Shown: positions 1 through 11,397 of the stretch, one piece after another
Position numbering within the stretch: the stretch's first letter is position 1
Layout of the letters: the number at the start of each line of letters is the position of its first letter
Source of the DNA: Nitrincola sp. A-D6
GTDB taxonomy: Bacteria; Pseudomonadota; Gammaproteobacteria; Pseudomonadales; Balneatricaceae
Length of the DNA: 41,490 nt
Reading direction: 5' to 3'
Assembly: GCF_000764495.1 (NCBI RefSeq)
Contig: NZ_JRLB01000072.1
Span: 1 to 41,490, forward strand
Notes under the pieces: model-generated
What the model saw: the letters and a program-made list of their open reading frames with translations, nothing else
What the model was told of the DNA's origin: nothing
The model's database searches: none
Translations under genes and position numbers: made by a program

Positions 1-47
1 CGATGGTGCCTTGGCAGTCTCAGGCACCGAGTTACAGCCCGAGAGGT

Positions 48-1735
48 TTATACATCTTCAAGACCCAGCTCTTTCACCGAGATTTCCCGCATTTTGAACT
101 TCTGGATTTTGCCGGTGACCGTCATGGGGAAACTGTCGACAAACTTGAAGTAGCGCGGAATTTTGAAATGGGTGATTTTGCCTTTGCAGAACTCACGCAG
201 GGTTTCATCACTGATCTCTTCGACACCCGGTTGCAGCTTGATCCAGGCGATCAACTCTTCACCAAATTTCTTGTCAGGAATGCCTGTTACCTGTACTTCG
301 GCAATGGATGGGTGGGTGTAGAGAAATTCTTCCACTTCTTTAGGGTAGATGTTCTCACCGCCACGAATCACCATATCTTTGATGCGGCCAACAATTTGTA
401 TATAGCTTCATCGTCCATGCTGGCTAAGTCCCCGGTATGCATCCAGCCAGCTTCATCTATGGCTTCGGTGGTACCTGTGTCGTTATTCCAGTACTTCAGC
501 ATCACGCTGTAGCCGCGGGTGCATAGCTCACCCACTTCACCTCGGGGTAGAATGCATCCATTGCCCGGGTCTATGATTTTACTTTCAAGGTGCGGTTGAG
601 TGCGACCCACAGTGGTAACGCGTTTCTCCAGTGAATCAGTGGCACCGGTTTGCGTGGAGACCGGACTGGTTTCAGTCATGCCGTAGGCTATCTGAACCTC
701 TTTCATGTTCATCTTGTTGATGACTTGCTTCATTACTTCAGTCGGACAGAGTGAGCCGGCCATGATACCGGTACGCAGGCTGGATAAATCCATGCTTTCA
801 AACTCCGGATGGCCGAGTTCGGCAATAAACATGGTTGGCACACCATACAAGGCGGTTGCACGTTCCTGATGCACCGCTTTCAGCACTGATCCAGGCTCAA
901 AGCCTTCATCCGGGTAAATCATGGTAGAGCCGTGTGTCACGCAGCCCAGATTGCCCATCACCATACCAAAGCAATGATAGAGCGGTACCGGTATCACCAG
1001 TCTGTCTTTCTCAGTGAAGCCCATGCTTTCGGCTACAAAATAGCCATTATTGAGAATGTTGTGGTGTGAGAGTGTGGCGCCTTTGGGAAAACCCGTCGTG
1101 CCGGAGGTATATTGAATATTAATGGCATCATCAAATTGTAATTCAGCCTGAGCTTCATCCACAATTTCCTGCGGCATACTCTCGGCTAATGCCATAAAGT
1201 CCTGCCAGCGCCACATGCCTGGGTGTTTGTGATCATCCAGATTAATCACGCCTTTGAGCATTGAAAGCTTCTGTGAATTCAGCTGTCCTTCGGCACACAT
1301 TTTTAATTCCGGCGCCAGCTCATACAACATACCGCGATAGTCGGAGGCTTTGAAACTGTCAGCAGTTACCAGATAACGTGCTTCGGATTGATTTAATGCA
1401 TATTCAAGTTCGTGAGTGCGGTAAGCGGGGTTGATATTTACCAGAATGGCGCCGATTTTTGCCGTGGCAAACTGCGTCAGCGTCCATTCGTAGCGATTCG
1501 GTGACCAGATCGCCACCCGGTCACCACGGCGAACTCCAGCGGCCAGGAATGCGCGGGCGCACAGATTGACCTGTTGGTGTAATTCTTTATAGGTCCAGCG
1601 AATATTCTGATGCAGGACGATTAAGGCATCGTTATCAGGGTAGCGATTGACTGTGGCATCAAACATATCCCCAATGGTCATACCCAGAAGGGGCTTTTCG
1701 CTGGTACCGCTGGTATAGCTCGGAAGTGTTGGCAT
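48..1735 (-). CDS. ACSF2-like acyl-CoA synthetase (AMP-forming), frameshifted
   Basis: An ANL-superfamily ligase of about 562 residues that would activate a fatty or short branched acid to its CoA ester in the cytoplasm. Visible motifs are the AMP-binding loop [26 protein letters not shown] and the C-terminal hinge/lysine segment [16 protein letters not shown] and TGKIQKFK. The reading frame breaks near 405-406: adding one base there turns [18 protein letters not shown] into [24 protein letters not shown], the family sequence. I chose the ATG at 1735 ([10 protein letters not shown]); the frame is open further upstream but that part looks non-coding. It is the last gene of the liu operon, so an acid linked to leucine breakdown (isovalerate or acetoacetate) is a plausible substrate, but specificity cannot be read from sequence. 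It is too short and differently built for classical acetoacetyl-CoA synthetase (about 650 residues). Confidence 0.85.
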
Positions 1736-1793
1736 AGTGCAGGCTCCATTATTTTTTTTATGCAAAGAGGCTGAATCATGTAAGGATAAGCAT

Positions 1794-2368
1794 TCAACGA
1801 AACTGGGCGTGATACTCCTGGTTGGGTGCCATATCAACGGCAAGAGCAATACGGTTAGTCATGTTGTAAAAGCCAACCAGGTTACAGATATCCCAAACTC
1901 CCCGATCGCTAAAACCCACGTCGCGAAGGGGCTGTGCATCAGCAGGGGTCACTTCGGCAGGCTGGCGTGTCAGTCGGGAGGCATAGTCGAGCATGGCCCG
2001 GTGACGTGCGGACAGATCGGCGCTACGATAATTCATCACCAGATGCTCGCCTAGCTGAGGATCACCACTGTAATTACGTACGGCAGCACCATGTGCCGTG
2101 AGGCAGTAAAAGCACTTGTTGTCAGACGAGACCACTACAGCAATCATTTCACGCTCAAGTGGCGTGAGTTCACTTTCACCGAACATGAGTTCATTATAAA
2201 AGCGCGTGAATACATCAAACTGTTCAAGATTTTGACTGTAAGCCGTTAAAACATTAGGGATCATCCCAGCTTTTCACGACACTTGTCAAAATATGTCTGC
2301 ACCTGTTCAGGCAGTTGTGCCTGGGTGGGGATGGGCAGATCCAGAGCGGTAATTTTATTCTTGTTCAT
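1794..2368 (-). CDS. AhpD/carboxymuconolactone decarboxylase-like peroxidase-related protein, frameshifted
   Basis: About 191 residues. The core carries CFYCLTAHG, the CxxCxxxH redox motif of AhpD-like alkylhydroperoxidase-related proteins, after the family segment [16 protein letters not shown]. The downstream frame opens at MIPNVL (2264), but an upstream frame encodes a family-like N-terminus ([16 protein letters not shown]... ending KCREKLG) that joins it if one G is restored in the GGG run at 2265-2267. The resulting start at 2368 overlaps the end of liuE (stop at 2355-2357), which supports it as a translationally coupled operon gene. The substrate is unknown. A role in peroxide or radical defence during acyl-CoA oxidation is only an inference from position. 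Confidence 0.75.
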
Positions 2369-3266
2369 GCTGTGCTCCCAGAGCTAGGGCAACTTTGGAG
2401 CCATTAGCTCTTTTGAGTTGATGGGTAATCCAGTCACCGGTATTAATCAGATCCTGCAGGTTAATGCCGGTTTCTATGCCCAGCCCCTGGAGTAAATACA
2501 GTACATCTTCGGTGGCAACATTACCGGATGCGCCGCGGGCATAAGGACAACCACCCAGCCCGGCGACGGAGGCGTCAATAACGGCAATACCTTCTTCCAG
2601 AACGGCATAGAGATTGCCGATGGCCTGGCCATAGGTATCATGAAAATGTGCGGCCAGGTTGTTCATCGGTATATCCCGACTAACGGCTTCGAGCATGCGT
2701 TTGGCTTTTAAGGGCGTACCCACGCCGATAGTGTCACCCAACGAATTCGTAGCAGCCCATGCCATAGAGCGCGTTAGCGACCTGGGCAACCTGTTTGGGA
2801 TCGACGTCCCCCTGATAGGGGCAGCCCATCACCGTGGACACATAACCGCGTACCTTGATGCCTTTATTGCGTGCGGCTTCCAGTACTGGTTCAAAACGTG
2901 CCAGGCTTTCAGCGATAGAGCAGTTGATGTTTTTTTGCGTAAAGGCCTCAGAAGCAGCACTGAAAACGGCTATTTCATCAACTTCAGCGGCAATTGCTGA
3001 CTCTACCCTTTAAGATTGGGAGTTAATGCGGCATAGGTGACGCCAGCTTTACGGCTGATACCGGCCATCACCTCGCTGGCATCACCCATCTGCGGCACCC
3101 ATTTGGGTGAGACAAAGCTGGCGGCCTCAATATGACTCAGGCCACAGGCGCTGAGGCGGTTGATCAGCTCAATTTTAACCGCCGTTGTGATGAGTTCACC
3201 CGGCTCATTTTGCAGCCCGTCCCGTGGACTCATCTCAAAGATGCGTACCTGGGAGGGGAGGCTCAT
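2355..3266 (-). CDS. liuE: Hydroxymethylglutaryl-CoA lyase (leucine degradation), frameshifted
   Basis: About 304 residues once repaired. It cleaves 3-hydroxy-3-methylglutaryl-CoA to acetoacetate and acetyl-CoA, the last step of the leucine branch. The N-terminus has the HMGL signature [11 protein letters not shown]. The middle has [25 protein letters not shown] and GDTIGVGTP, and the C-terminal part has HFHDTYGQA (metal-binding histidines) and [13 protein letters not shown] (catalytic cysteine loop). Two breaks are seen. At 3006-3008, one base restored in CCC (plus strand) gives ...TPNLKGVESA. At 2744-2747, restoring one base to each of the AA and TT pairs gives YEISLGDTIG. The start ATG overlaps the liuD stop (ATGA), the usual coupled arrangement. 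Also called mvaB/HMGCL. Confidence 0.9.
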
Positions 3267-5262
3267 GGTGTGACCTCTTCGGTTGCATCGCTGGTGACTG
3301 ACAGTAACTCTGCGCCTTCAGATACCATCTCGCCTTCGTTGAAGTAAATTTCATCAACAACACCGGGCAGCGGCGCTTTAATCGCATGCTCCATTTTCAT
3401 GGCCTCCATAATTACCAGCGTCTGTCCGGCTTTGACAACATCACCGGGTTGTACCATAACGGCAACGACAGAGCCGTTCATTGGAGCGGTTAAGCTGCCT
3501 GCGGCACTTATGTCTTCAAGACCATAGGTTTCTTCATGGGCTTCGCAATGGAATGACTCGCCTTCATGAAAAATAACCAGTTCTTTGTCATTTAGCGTGG
3601 CATGCACACTGATGCGGTGACCATTAATAACCGCCCTTAACTGATCGCCACTAAGCTCCGCATGCAGGGTGTACAGGCTGTCTGCGACACGCACTTCATA
3701 GTGTTGATCTTTTTCCAGTACTTTAAGCTCATAGATCTGATCACCGACCTTGAGTGCCAAGGGCTTGGCGTATTCGGAGTTTAGCCGCCAGCTATTTTGA
3801 TGCGCAAAAGGAGACCAGCGATCCTCATTATTTGGGTTGTTGCTGCGGGTTTGCTCCAGCAAGTAGCCTGCCGCAAGAACCAGTGCTCTGTGAAGATCCA
3901 GCTTAGGTGATGGAAACAACAAGGCACGATGCTTGTCGATAAAGCCGGTATCCAGATCAGCTTCACGGAAGGGTTGTGAATCAGCCAGTGCATGCAGGAA
4001 GCGGATATTGGTTTTAACACCGTTTATCCGGTATTGCTCCAGTGCTTGTACCAGGCGATTAATCGCTTGATCACGGTTTTCATCCCAGACAATTAACTTG
4101 GCGATCATGGGATCGTAATGGATACTGACTTCATCACCTTCGACAACACCGGTATCTACGCGAACATGGGCACTTTCATCCGGAGTACGCAAATAATCCA
4201 GTCGTCCAGTGGCAGGCAAAAAGTCGTTATCAGGGTCTTCAGCATAAATACGCGCTTCCAGTGCATGCCCTCGAATACGTATTTCATGTTGCTTTAAGGG
4301 CAGGGGAGCGCCTTCGGCAACGCGTAGCTGCCATTCCACCAGATCCTGTCCGGTAACCATTTCAGTGACTGGGTGTTCTACCTGTAACCGCGTATTCATC
4401 TCCATAAAGAAAAATGAACCATCGACATCATAGAGAAACTCCACAGTACCGGCACCGACATAATTAATCGCCTGAGCGGCTTTCACTGCCGCTTCACCCA
4501 TGGCTTTGCGGGTCTCACAGGAAAGTCCGGGGCTGGTGCTTCTTCGAGTACTTTTTGATGGCGTCGTTGCACCGAACAATCACGCTCTGCCAGATAAACC
4601 CCTTGTCCCTGAGAGTCACAAAATACCTGAATCTCTACATGGCGTGGCTGGGTTAAATAACGTTCCAGCAGCATATCGGGGTTACCAAATGCATTCTTGG
4701 CTTCACGACGTGCAGCAGAAAGCGCTTCATCAAACTCTTCGATCTGGTTAACCACACGCATACCCTTGCCACCACCACCGGCAACCGCTTTAAGTAGTAG
4801 TGGGAAGCCGCACTTGAGCGCTTCAGCACGCAGGGTTTCCACATCCTGAGCGGCACCATGATAGCCGGGAACCAAAGGCACCCCGGCTTTTTCCATGATT
4901 GATTTGGCAGCGGATTTTGAACCCATAGCAGCAATGGCTGAGGCGGGTGGGCCGATAAATACCAGCCCATTTTGGCTGCAGGCTTCGGCAAAGTCGGTAT
5001 TTTCTGACAAAAAGCCATAACCAGGATGGATCGCCTGTGCACCACTTTGTAAGGCTATCTGGATGATTTTGTCAGCACGTAAATAGCTTTCATTACTGGG
5101 AGCCGGTCCAAGCAGAAAGGCTTCATCTGCCAGCGCGACATGGCGCGCATCGCAGTCAGCTTCAGAGTAAACAGCAACGCAACGAATACCCAGGCGATGG
5201 GCTGTCTGGATAACCCGGCAAGCGATCTCGCCACGATTGGCTATGAGGATTTTACTGAACAT
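3263..5262 (-). CDS. liuD: Methylcrotonyl-CoA carboxylase, biotin-containing alpha subunit, frameshifted
   Basis: About 666 residues. Together with LiuB it carboxylates 3-methylcrotonyl-CoA to 3-methylglutaconyl-CoA. Order of domains: biotin carboxylase N-domain ([18 protein letters not shown]), ATP-grasp with the glycine-rich loop [11 protein letters not shown], biotin carboxylase C-domain ([13 protein letters not shown] with catalytic Glu/Arg region), and a C-terminal biotinyl domain with EAMKMEH, whose second K (between the two M residues) would carry biotin. The frame breaks at the GGGG run 4529-4532 (plus strand). One base restores [20 protein letters not shown]. It starts 5 nt after the liuC stop and overlaps liuE by ATGA. 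Close relatives are propionyl- and acetyl-CoA carboxylase alpha subunits; the liuB/C/E context decides for methylcrotonyl-CoA. Confidence 0.92.
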
Positions 5263-5267
5263 TGTTA

Positions 5268-6122
5268 TTATTCTCCGGTTCCAGTTTTGACAGCAAGTTT
5301 GGATGGCCAGTTTGGACGGCGTTTGTTCAGGAATGCACTGAGTCCTTCCTGCCCTTCATCACTGACGCGTATATCAGCGATGCGCTGTGTCGTCTCATCA
5401 ATGACCTGTTTGGAAATGGGCCGATGACTGACGGCAAAAATCAGTGATTTGGCCGCTTGCATAGCCTGAGGGCTGTTCTGATTCAGTTGCGCTATAAAGC
5501 TATTGGCTGCTTCAGCCAGATCTGTGGCGCTGTCTACCAACTGATGCACCAGACCTAATTGCTGTGCGGTTTCGGCATCAAAGACTTCGGCACTGATAAA
5601 ATAACGTCTTGCCTGGCGCTCCCCGATTGCACGGATCACATAGGGACTGATAACCGCCGGCATAAGGCCTATTTTGACTTCACTCAGGCAAAAGCGTGCA
5701 TCACGGCTAGCAATGACCATGTCACAGCAGGCCGTGAGGCCCACTGCACCGCCATAGGCCGCACCCTGAATCAGGCCGATGACCGGTTTGCTGAAGTGGT
5801 TAAGCTTGTCCATCAGTCGTGCCAGCTCACTTGCATCTGTCAGGTTTTCGGCATGACTATTGTTAGCCATACGCTTCATCCAGCCCAGGTCAGCACCTGC
5901 TGAAAAATGCTTACCCTCAGATCTCAGGAGTAGTATATGCAGGCTGGAGTTTTGCTCGGCTTCATCGAGCTTTTCGATCAAGGCGGCAATCATGCCATCA
6001 TCAAAAGCGTTATGCTTTTCCGGGCGATTCAGCACCAGTTCGGCAACCCCTTCATCCAAATAATGCAGGCTGATGCTTTCTGTCGTTACGGATACAGTTG
6101 TGGAATGTGTTATGGACATCAT
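5268..6122 (-). CDS. liuC: Methylglutaconyl-CoA hydratase (crotonase family)
   Basis: Intact, 284 residues. It hydrates 3-methylglutaconyl-CoA to HMG-CoA, between LiuB/LiuD and LiuE. Crotonase signatures are visible: [11 protein letters not shown] near the N-terminus, oxyanion-hole segments [10 protein letters not shown] and [10 protein letters not shown], and [19 protein letters not shown], typical of AUH/LiuC proteins. Two adjacent ATG codons (6122 and 6119) follow the Shine-Dalgarno GGAGG; the second has the better spacing (6 nt). It lies between liuB and liuD with gaps of 5-10 nt, so the operon is tightly packed. Confidence 0.92.
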   Translation of the reverse strand: MMSITHSTTVSVTTESISLHYLDEGVAELVLNRPEKHNAFDDGMIAALIEKLDEAEQNSSLHILLLRSEGKHFSAGADLGWMKRMANNSHAENLTDASELARLMDKLNHFSKPVIGLIQGAAYGGAVGLTACCDMVIASRDARFCLSEVKIGLMPAVISPYVIRAIGERQARRYFISAEVFDAETAQQLGLVHQLVDSATDLAEAANSFIAQLNQNSPQAMQAAKSLIFAVSHRPISKQVIDETTQRIADIRVSDEGQEGLSAFLNKRRPNWPSKLAVKTGTGE

Positions 6123-6131
6123 CAGCCTCCG

Positions 6132-7737
6132 TTACATCCGGAACACGCCAAAGCGTGTTTCTTCTTTAGGACGGTTCAGGGTGGCCGACAGGCTGAGTGC
6201 GATAACTTCGCGTGTCTGTGCCGGATCTATGACGCCATCATCCAGAGACGACCGCTGGCAAAGTAGGGGTGCCCCTGGTGCTCATAGGTATCAATAATGG
6301 GTTGTTTGAACTGGGCTTCATCATCGCTGGACCAGGACTTGCCATTGCGCTCCAGGCTTTCGCGACGCACCGTAGCCATTACGCCAGCGGCTTGTTCGCC
6401 ACCCATTACGGAGATACGTGCATTGGGCCACATCCACAGAAAATCGGGATTGTAGGCGCGCCCACACATACCGTAGTTACCTGCGCCAAAGCTACCACCA
6501 ATCAATACTGTGATTTTGGGTACATTGGCACAGGCAACCGCCATCACCATTTTCGCGCCATGCTTGGCAATGCCCTCTGCTTCATATTTGCGGCCCACCA
6601 TGAAGCCGGTGATATTTTGTAAAAACAGCAGGGGAATATTGCGCTGGCAGCATAACTCAATAAAGTGAGCACCTTTCTGCGCAGATTCGGTAAACAGAAT
6701 GCCGTTATTGGCAATAATGCCCACCGGGTAGCCGTGGATATGGGCAAACCCAGTAACCAGTGTGGCTCCGTATAGCTGTTTGAACTCATCAAATTCAGAA
6801 CCGTCGACGAGGCGTGCAATGACTTCACGCACATCAAAAGACTTACGCAGATCGGTACCGACAATGCCGTAGAGTTCGTCGGCGTCATACAGCGGCGGTT
6901 TCGGCTGGCAAATGGCTATATCGAGTTGCTTTTTGCGGTTCAGGTTGGCAATGCAGCGCCGTGCAATTTGCAGGGCATGCTGGTCATTTTCAGCATAGTG
7001 ATCGGCAACACCTGAAATTCTGCAGTGCACGTCCGCACCGCCCAGATCTTCGGCACTAACTACTTCACCGGTTGCGGCTTTGACCAGCGGTGGCCCGGCA
7101 AGAAAAATCGTACCCTGATCACGTACGATGATGGATTCATCCGCCATGGCTGGAACATAGGCACCACCTGCCGTACAGAGTCCCATAACGACCGCTACCT
7201 GCGGGATGCCTTTGGCTGACATGCGTGCCTGATTATAAAAAATCCGCCCGAAATGATCCCGATCCGGGAAAACTTCATCCTGACGTGGCAGGTTGGCCCC
7301 ACCGGAATCGACCAGGTAAATACAAGGTAGGTAGTTTTGTTCGGCAATCTCCTGTGCACGTAGATGTTTTTTTACCGTCAGCGGGTAGTAAGTGCCCCCT
7401 TAACAGTCGCATCATTGGCAATGATCATGCATTCAATACCTGAAACACGCCCAACGCCGGCAATCAAGCCTGCCGCAGGCACGTCTTCATCATAAACCTT
7501 ATAAGCGGCTAGCTGTGACAACTCCAGGAAAGGCGAGCCATCATCAATTAAACGGTTGATACGTTCGCGGGGCAGGAGTTTACCTCGGGCAAGGTGCCTG
7601 GTCTGATAGTCAGCACCGCCACCTTGCTGAATGGTGGCGATTTTAGCCTTTAGGTCGTCGACAGCAGCTGACATGGCATCTGCTTTGGCCCTGAACTCAT
7701 CAGTCCGGGCATTTATTTTTGTGTGCAGAATCGGCAT
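6132..7737 (-). CDS. liuB: Methylcrotonyl-CoA carboxylase, carboxyltransferase beta subunit, frameshifted
   Basis: About 535 residues, the normal length for MccB/LiuB. It transfers carboxyl from biotin on LiuD to 3-methylcrotonyl-CoA. Visible features are the N-terminal acyl-CoA carboxyltransferase region ([15 protein letters not shown]), an oxyanion/CoA-binding part ([14 protein letters not shown]) and the C-terminal domain with [16 protein letters not shown] and [17 protein letters not shown]. Two breaks: in the C run at 7395-7399 (repair gives [16 protein letters not shown]) and at 6242-6243 (repair gives [17 protein letters not shown] and a normal C-terminus ending in FGVFRM, stop at 6132). 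It sits between liuA and liuC. Confidence 0.92.
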
Positions 7738-7762
7738 GGTTTTGCTCCCAGTGAAAAAGCCA

Positions 7763-8935
7763 TTAGTTGTTGAGGAACAATTCGCGACCTATCAACATGC
7801 GGCGAATTTCCGAGGTACCTGCACCTATCTCATAGAGTTTGGCATCACGCAGCAGGCGTCCGGTAGGGTATTCGTTGATATAGCCGTTACCACCAAGCAG
7901 TTGTATGGCATCCAGGGCTAGTTGTGTCGCCATTTCAGCGGAATAGAGAATGACGCCAGCGGCATCTTTACGTGTGGTTTCGCCACGATCTGCAGACAAG
8001 GCAACCATGTAGACATAGGATTTTGCCGCATTCATGCGGGTATACATGTCGGCCAGTTTGCCCTGAACCAATTCAAATTCACCGATGGCTTTACCAAACT
8101 GCTTGCGGTCTCTGACATAGGGCACCACAACATCCATGGCGGCTTGCATAATACCCAGAGGGCCGCCTGCCAGCACTAAACGTTCATAATCCAGGCCTGA
8201 CATCAGTACTTTGACGCCGCCATTGAGTTGACCCAGCAGGTTTTCTTTAGGCACTTTGCAGTCCTGGAACACCAGTTCGCAGGTGTTGGAGCCACGCATG
8301 CCCAGCTTGTCGAGTTTTTGTGCCTGAGTGAAACCTTCGCTGTCTTTTTCTACAATAAAGGCTGAAATACCTTTTGCTCCGGCCTGTAAGTCGGTTTTGG
8401 CATAGATTACAAACACGTGGGCATCCGGACCGTTGGTTATCCACATCTTGGTACCGTTAAGAATGTAGTGATCGCCCGCATCACGCGCAGTGAGTTTCAT
8501 CGATACCACATCGGAGCCTGCATTAGGTTCAGACATCGCCAATGCGCCGATATGCTCACCGGACACCAGCTTGGGTAGATACTTCTCTTTTTGTTCCTGG
8601 GTACCGTTACGATTAATCTGATTGACACAGAGATTGGAGTGCGCACCGTAGGAGAGGGCGACTGATGCTGATGCACGGCTGATCTCCTCCATGGCAATCA
8701 CATGAGCCAGATAGCCCATACCTGATCCACCATACTCTTCACCGACGGTGATACCGAGCAGGCCCATGTCGCCAAATTTTTTCCATAAATCCTCAGGAAA
8801 CAGATTGGCCTGATCGATATCAGCAGCCCGAGGGGCAATTTCAGCGGCTGCAAAGTTATTGATCTGTTGGCGCAGCATGTCGATGGTTTCGCCAAGGCCA
8901 AAATTTAATTCAGAATATTGAGAGATCATAGTCAT
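7763..8935 (-). CDS. liuA: Isovaleryl-CoA dehydrogenase
   Basis: Intact, 390 residues from the ATG at 8935 ([16 protein letters not shown]; a second ATG at 8929 is possible). FAD enzyme that oxidises isovaleryl-CoA to 3-methylcrotonyl-CoA, passing electrons to ETF. Acyl-CoA dehydrogenase signatures are clear: [40 protein letters not shown] and the C-terminal [29 protein letters not shown] region with GTSEIRR. The residue set GLDYERL is typical of isovaleryl-CoA dehydrogenases, which place the catalytic Glu in this helix. Upstream ATGs in the open frame lie inside liuR in another frame, so I rejected the longer start. It follows liuR by 16 nt. Confidence 0.93.
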   Translation of the reverse strand: MTMISQYSELNFGLGETIDMLRQQINNFAAAEIAPRAADIDQANLFPEDLWKKFGDMGLLGITVGEEYGGSGMGYLAHVIAMEEISRASASVALSYGAHSNLCVNQINRNGTQEQKEKYLPKLVSGEHIGALAMSEPNAGSDVVSMKLTARDAGDHYILNGTKMWITNGPDAHVFVIYAKTDLQAGAKGISAFIVEKDSEGFTQAQKLDKLGMRGSNTCELVFQDCKVPKENLLGQLNGGVKVLMSGLDYERLVLAGGPLGIMQAAMDVVVPYVRDRKQFGKAIGEFELVQGKLADMYTRMNAAKSYVYMVALSADRGETTRKDAAGVILYSAEMATQLALDAIQLLGGNGYINEYPTGRLLRDAKLYEIGAGTSEIRRMLIGRELFLNN

Positions 8936-8951
8936 TACCTGTTTGTTATTA

Positions 8952-9413
8952 TTAGTGAAGCGATGCGTTGGGATTGGTGTCTTGACCAGGTTTTGGGCTG
9001 TCTTGTGCATCAGCGCTCTTGTTCTGGCGCAACTCCTGCAGTGCCGCCTGGCAGCGAGTATGAGCACTGTCCAGTTCAATTTTAGCCATTTGGATATCTT
9101 TTACTTGCTGTTCCAGTTGTGCTTGCTTTTGTGCAAGCGTTTCCAGCATTTTTAACAGCTGTCTTTCACTGCCGCTTTCAGTTTCATCCCAAAGGTCGAA
9201 GAGTTCACGAGACTCGGCCAGTGAAAAGCCCAGGCGTTTTCCGCGCAGGATAAGCTTGAGTCTGACTCTGTCTTTAGAACTGTAAATACGTGTCTGGCCT
9301 TTGCGTTCCGGTTTAAGAAGACCCTGGTCTTCGTAAAAGCGAATGCTGCGTGTGGTTACATCAAACTCGCTGGCAAGCTCACTGATGGAATAGGTTCTTT
9401 TCTCTAGGCTCAT
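8952..9413 (-). CDS. liuR: MerR-family regulator of leucine/isovalerate catabolism
   Basis: Intact, 153 residues, first gene of the liu operon. The N-terminal winged helix-turn-helix reads [26 protein letters not shown], followed by the MerR wing ([25 protein letters not shown]) and a coiled-coil dimerisation helix around residues 85-120 ([17 protein letters not shown]). The C-terminal tail is polar and has no metal-binding cysteine pattern. LiuR proteins are known from comparative genomics of proteobacteria as regulators of branched-chain amino acid genes. The box at 9453-9470 in its own promoter region suggests autoregulation. Confidence 0.88.
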   Translation of the reverse strand: MSLEKRTYSISELASEFDVTTRSIRFYEDQGLLKPERKGQTRIYSSKDRVRLKLILRGKRLGFSLAESRELFDLWDETESGSERQLLKMLETLAQKQAQLEQQVKDIQMAKIELDSAHTRCQAALQELRQNKSADAQDSPKPGQDTNPNASLH

Positions 9414-9452
9414 GACAGTGTTCCTCTCTGGTGTAGCTAAAGACTACTCAAA

Positions 9453-9470
9453 GTTAACGTTAACGTAAAG
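9453..9470. promoter_or_regulatory. Putative LiuR operator upstream of liuR-liuABCDE
   Basis: GTTAACGTTAACGTAAAG contains the near-palindrome TTTACGTTAACGTTAA (read on the minus strand) 40 bp before the liuR start. Seventeen consecutive bases (9454-9470) recur exactly at 18525-18541 before mmsA, and degenerate copies occur at 9591 and 11398. Position and repetition at BCAA operons point to LiuR as binder; this is inferred, not shown. Confidence 0.7.
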
Positions 9471-9590
9471 TGCATTTTTTCATCTTTACTATTTTTTGTG
9501 CATATATTTCAGTATTAACCTTAACAGTCGGTGGTGGCTAGTCGGTTGTGCGCAAGAGTAACCTGGTTGTTCATTATTTTTACAATTATA

Positions 9591-9607
9591 CTTTACGTAA
9601 AGGTAAA
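9591..9607. promoter_or_regulatory. Putative LiuR operator upstream of the 9659 ligase gene
   Basis: CTTTACGTAAAG (9591-9602) is a perfect 12-bp palindrome continued by GTAAA. It lies 52 bp before the ATG at 9659 in the liuR/ligase divergent region and resembles the boxes at 9453 and 18524. Confidence 0.6.
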
Positions 9608-9658
9608 CCTATGTTATCAATTGTCCAAGAAAAAATATAACAATAGAGGCAAAACAAC

Positions 9659-11311
9659 ATGAGTCGAATGGAATATTCATCTTTTTATGCCAGCTTCAGC
9701 CCCGAGTCTCTGCAGGACGCTGTGTTGCAGGGGGATTTGCAATCAGGTTTAAATGTTTGTGTTGAAGTGTGTGATCGTTGGGCGACTCAGCCGGACAGAG
9801 TTGCACTGTATCACCAGGATCTGGAGGGGCGTGCCTCAAGCATGACTTTTCTGCAGTTGAGTCAGCAGGCCTCACGCTTTGCAAATTATCTTAAATCTTT
9901 GGGGATAGGGAAGGGTGATCGCGTCGCTGGTTTGTTACCTCGTAGTCCTGAGCTGCTGGTAGTTATACTGGGGTCGCTCAAGGCTGGTGCCGTGTATCAG
10001 CCCTTGTTTACCGCTTTTGGTCCGGGGGCGATTGAATATCGCCTGCAGCAAGCGAATACGCGCCTGGTCGTAACTGATGCGGCTAACTTCCCTAAATTGT
10101 TGGAGGTGAATGCTTGCCCGGCTGTGCTTTGTACTCAGCCCTCAGGTGAGCAAGATGTGGCGGATTTTGACCAGGTGTTGGCGCAGCAGTCCGAACAGTT
10201 TGATGCGGTGATGATTACCGGTGATGAGCCCTTTTTGCAGATGTTTACCTCCGGCACAGTGGGTAAGTCCAAAGGTGTAGCTGTACCAGCCAGAGCCTTG
10301 CTGTCTTTTTATGTGTATATGAAGTATGCCATCGATTTGCAGCCTGAGGATAAGTACTGGAATGTGGCAGATCCCGGGTGGGCTTATGGTCTATATTACG
10401 CTGTTATTGGGCCTTTGCTGCTGGGACATGCGACACACTTTAACCAACAGGGCTTTACGCCTGAAACCACCTATCAGATGATCCGTCAGTTTGGTATTAC
10501 CAATCTGGCAGCCGCTCCTACGGCCTATCGTTTGTTGATGGCGCATGATCATGTGCTGCCAGAGGGGGAGTCCTTGGGTTTGCGGGTTGCCAGCAGTGCG
10601 GGTGAGCCGCTGAATCCTGAGGTGATTAACTGGGTGTCGCGGCGCCTGGGTTGTCCGGTGATGGATCACTATGGTCAGACGGAAACGGGCATGACCTGTT
10701 GTAACTTCCATACTCTTGAGCATCCGGAGCGTATTGGTTCAATGGGTTATTCCATGCCTGGTCACCGAGTGGTGGCATTGGATGATGCCTTTAATGAGGT
10801 TCAGGAGGGTGAGACGGGTCAGTTGGCGGTCGATTTGCAGCAATCACCACTGTTTTTCTTTGATGGCTATACCTGGGCTGAAAAGCATCCTTTTGAAGGG
10901 CAGTACTACCTCACAGGTGATATGGTTTTTTGTCATGGTGATGGGGCTTACTCTTTTACTGGTCGTGATGATGACATTATTACCACAGCTGGCTATCGGG
11001 TAGGGCCTGCTGATATTGAAAGCACCTTGCTTGAGCATCCAGCTGTGGCTGAGTCGGGGGTTGTGGGCAAGCCAGATGATGAGCGTGGCTCAATCATAAA
11101 AGCCTTTGTGGTTATCAAGTCAGGCTATGATCCACTTGACTCGCTAAAGGATGAGTTGCAAGCCCTGGTGCGTAAGCGTTTATCAACGCACGCCTTCCCG
11201 CGAGAGATAGAGTTTGTTGATGAGTTGCCCAAAACACCCAGTGGTAAAATTCAACGCTTTATTTTACGTCAATCAGCGGTAGCTGAGCTTTCACAAGTGG
11301 CTGTAAATTAA
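9659..11311 (+). CDS. ACSM/acetyl-CoA-synthetase-like acyl-CoA synthetase
   Basis: Intact, 550 residues, AMP-forming. Motifs in order: FTSGTVGKSKG (AMP-binding loop, around residue 200), NVADPGWAYGLYYA, YGQTETGMT, YYLTGDM, GRDDDIITTAGYRVGP and the C-terminal PKTPSGKIQRF with the catalytic lysine. The architecture matches short/medium-chain acyl-CoA synthetases rather than FadD. It is divergent from liuR, has its own LiuR-like box and precedes a LIV-type importer, so it may activate an imported short branched acid such as isovalerate or isobutyrate; the substrate is inferred only. The start ATG follows a purine-rich GAGG region. About 150 nt with a further box separate it from the next gene. 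Confidence 0.88.
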   Translation: MSRMEYSSFYASFSPESLQDAVLQGDLQSGLNVCVEVCDRWATQPDRVALYHQDLEGRASSMTFLQLSQQASRFANYLKSLGIGKGDRVAGLLPRSPELLVVILGSLKAGAVYQPLFTAFGPGAIEYRLQQANTRLVVTDAANFPKLLEVNACPAVLCTQPSGEQDVADFDQVLAQQSEQFDAVMITGDEPFLQMFTSGTVGKSKGVAVPARALLSFYVYMKYAIDLQPEDKYWNVADPGWAYGLYYAVIGPLLLGHATHFNQQGFTPETTYQMIRQFGITNLAAAPTAYRLLMAHDHVLPEGESLGLRVASSAGEPLNPEVINWVSRRLGCPVMDHYGQTETGMTCCNFHTLEHPERIGSMGYSMPGHRVVALDDAFNEVQEGETGQLAVDLQQSPLFFFDGYTWAEKHPFEGQYYLTGDMVFCHGDGAYSFTGRDDDIITTAGYRVGPADIESTLLEHPAVAESGVVGKPDDERGSIIKAFVVIKSGYDPLDSLKDELQALVRKRLSTHAFPREIEFVDELPKTPSGKIQRFILRQSAVAELSQVAVN

Positions 11312-11397
11312 GCGCTAATTCCTTTTAGGTTGAAAGGGTTTGTTAATTAATACTAAAGTATTACTTGTAAACCCGTAGTGAGAATTGCTAAGTTAGG

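Noticed and set aside
1..30. GGTGCCT (5-11) pairing with AGGCACC (22-28) just after the ligase gene, a possible terminator of the liu operon
   Set aside because: The window ends before any T tract could be seen on the minus strand, and the stem is only 7 bp with a 10-nt loop.
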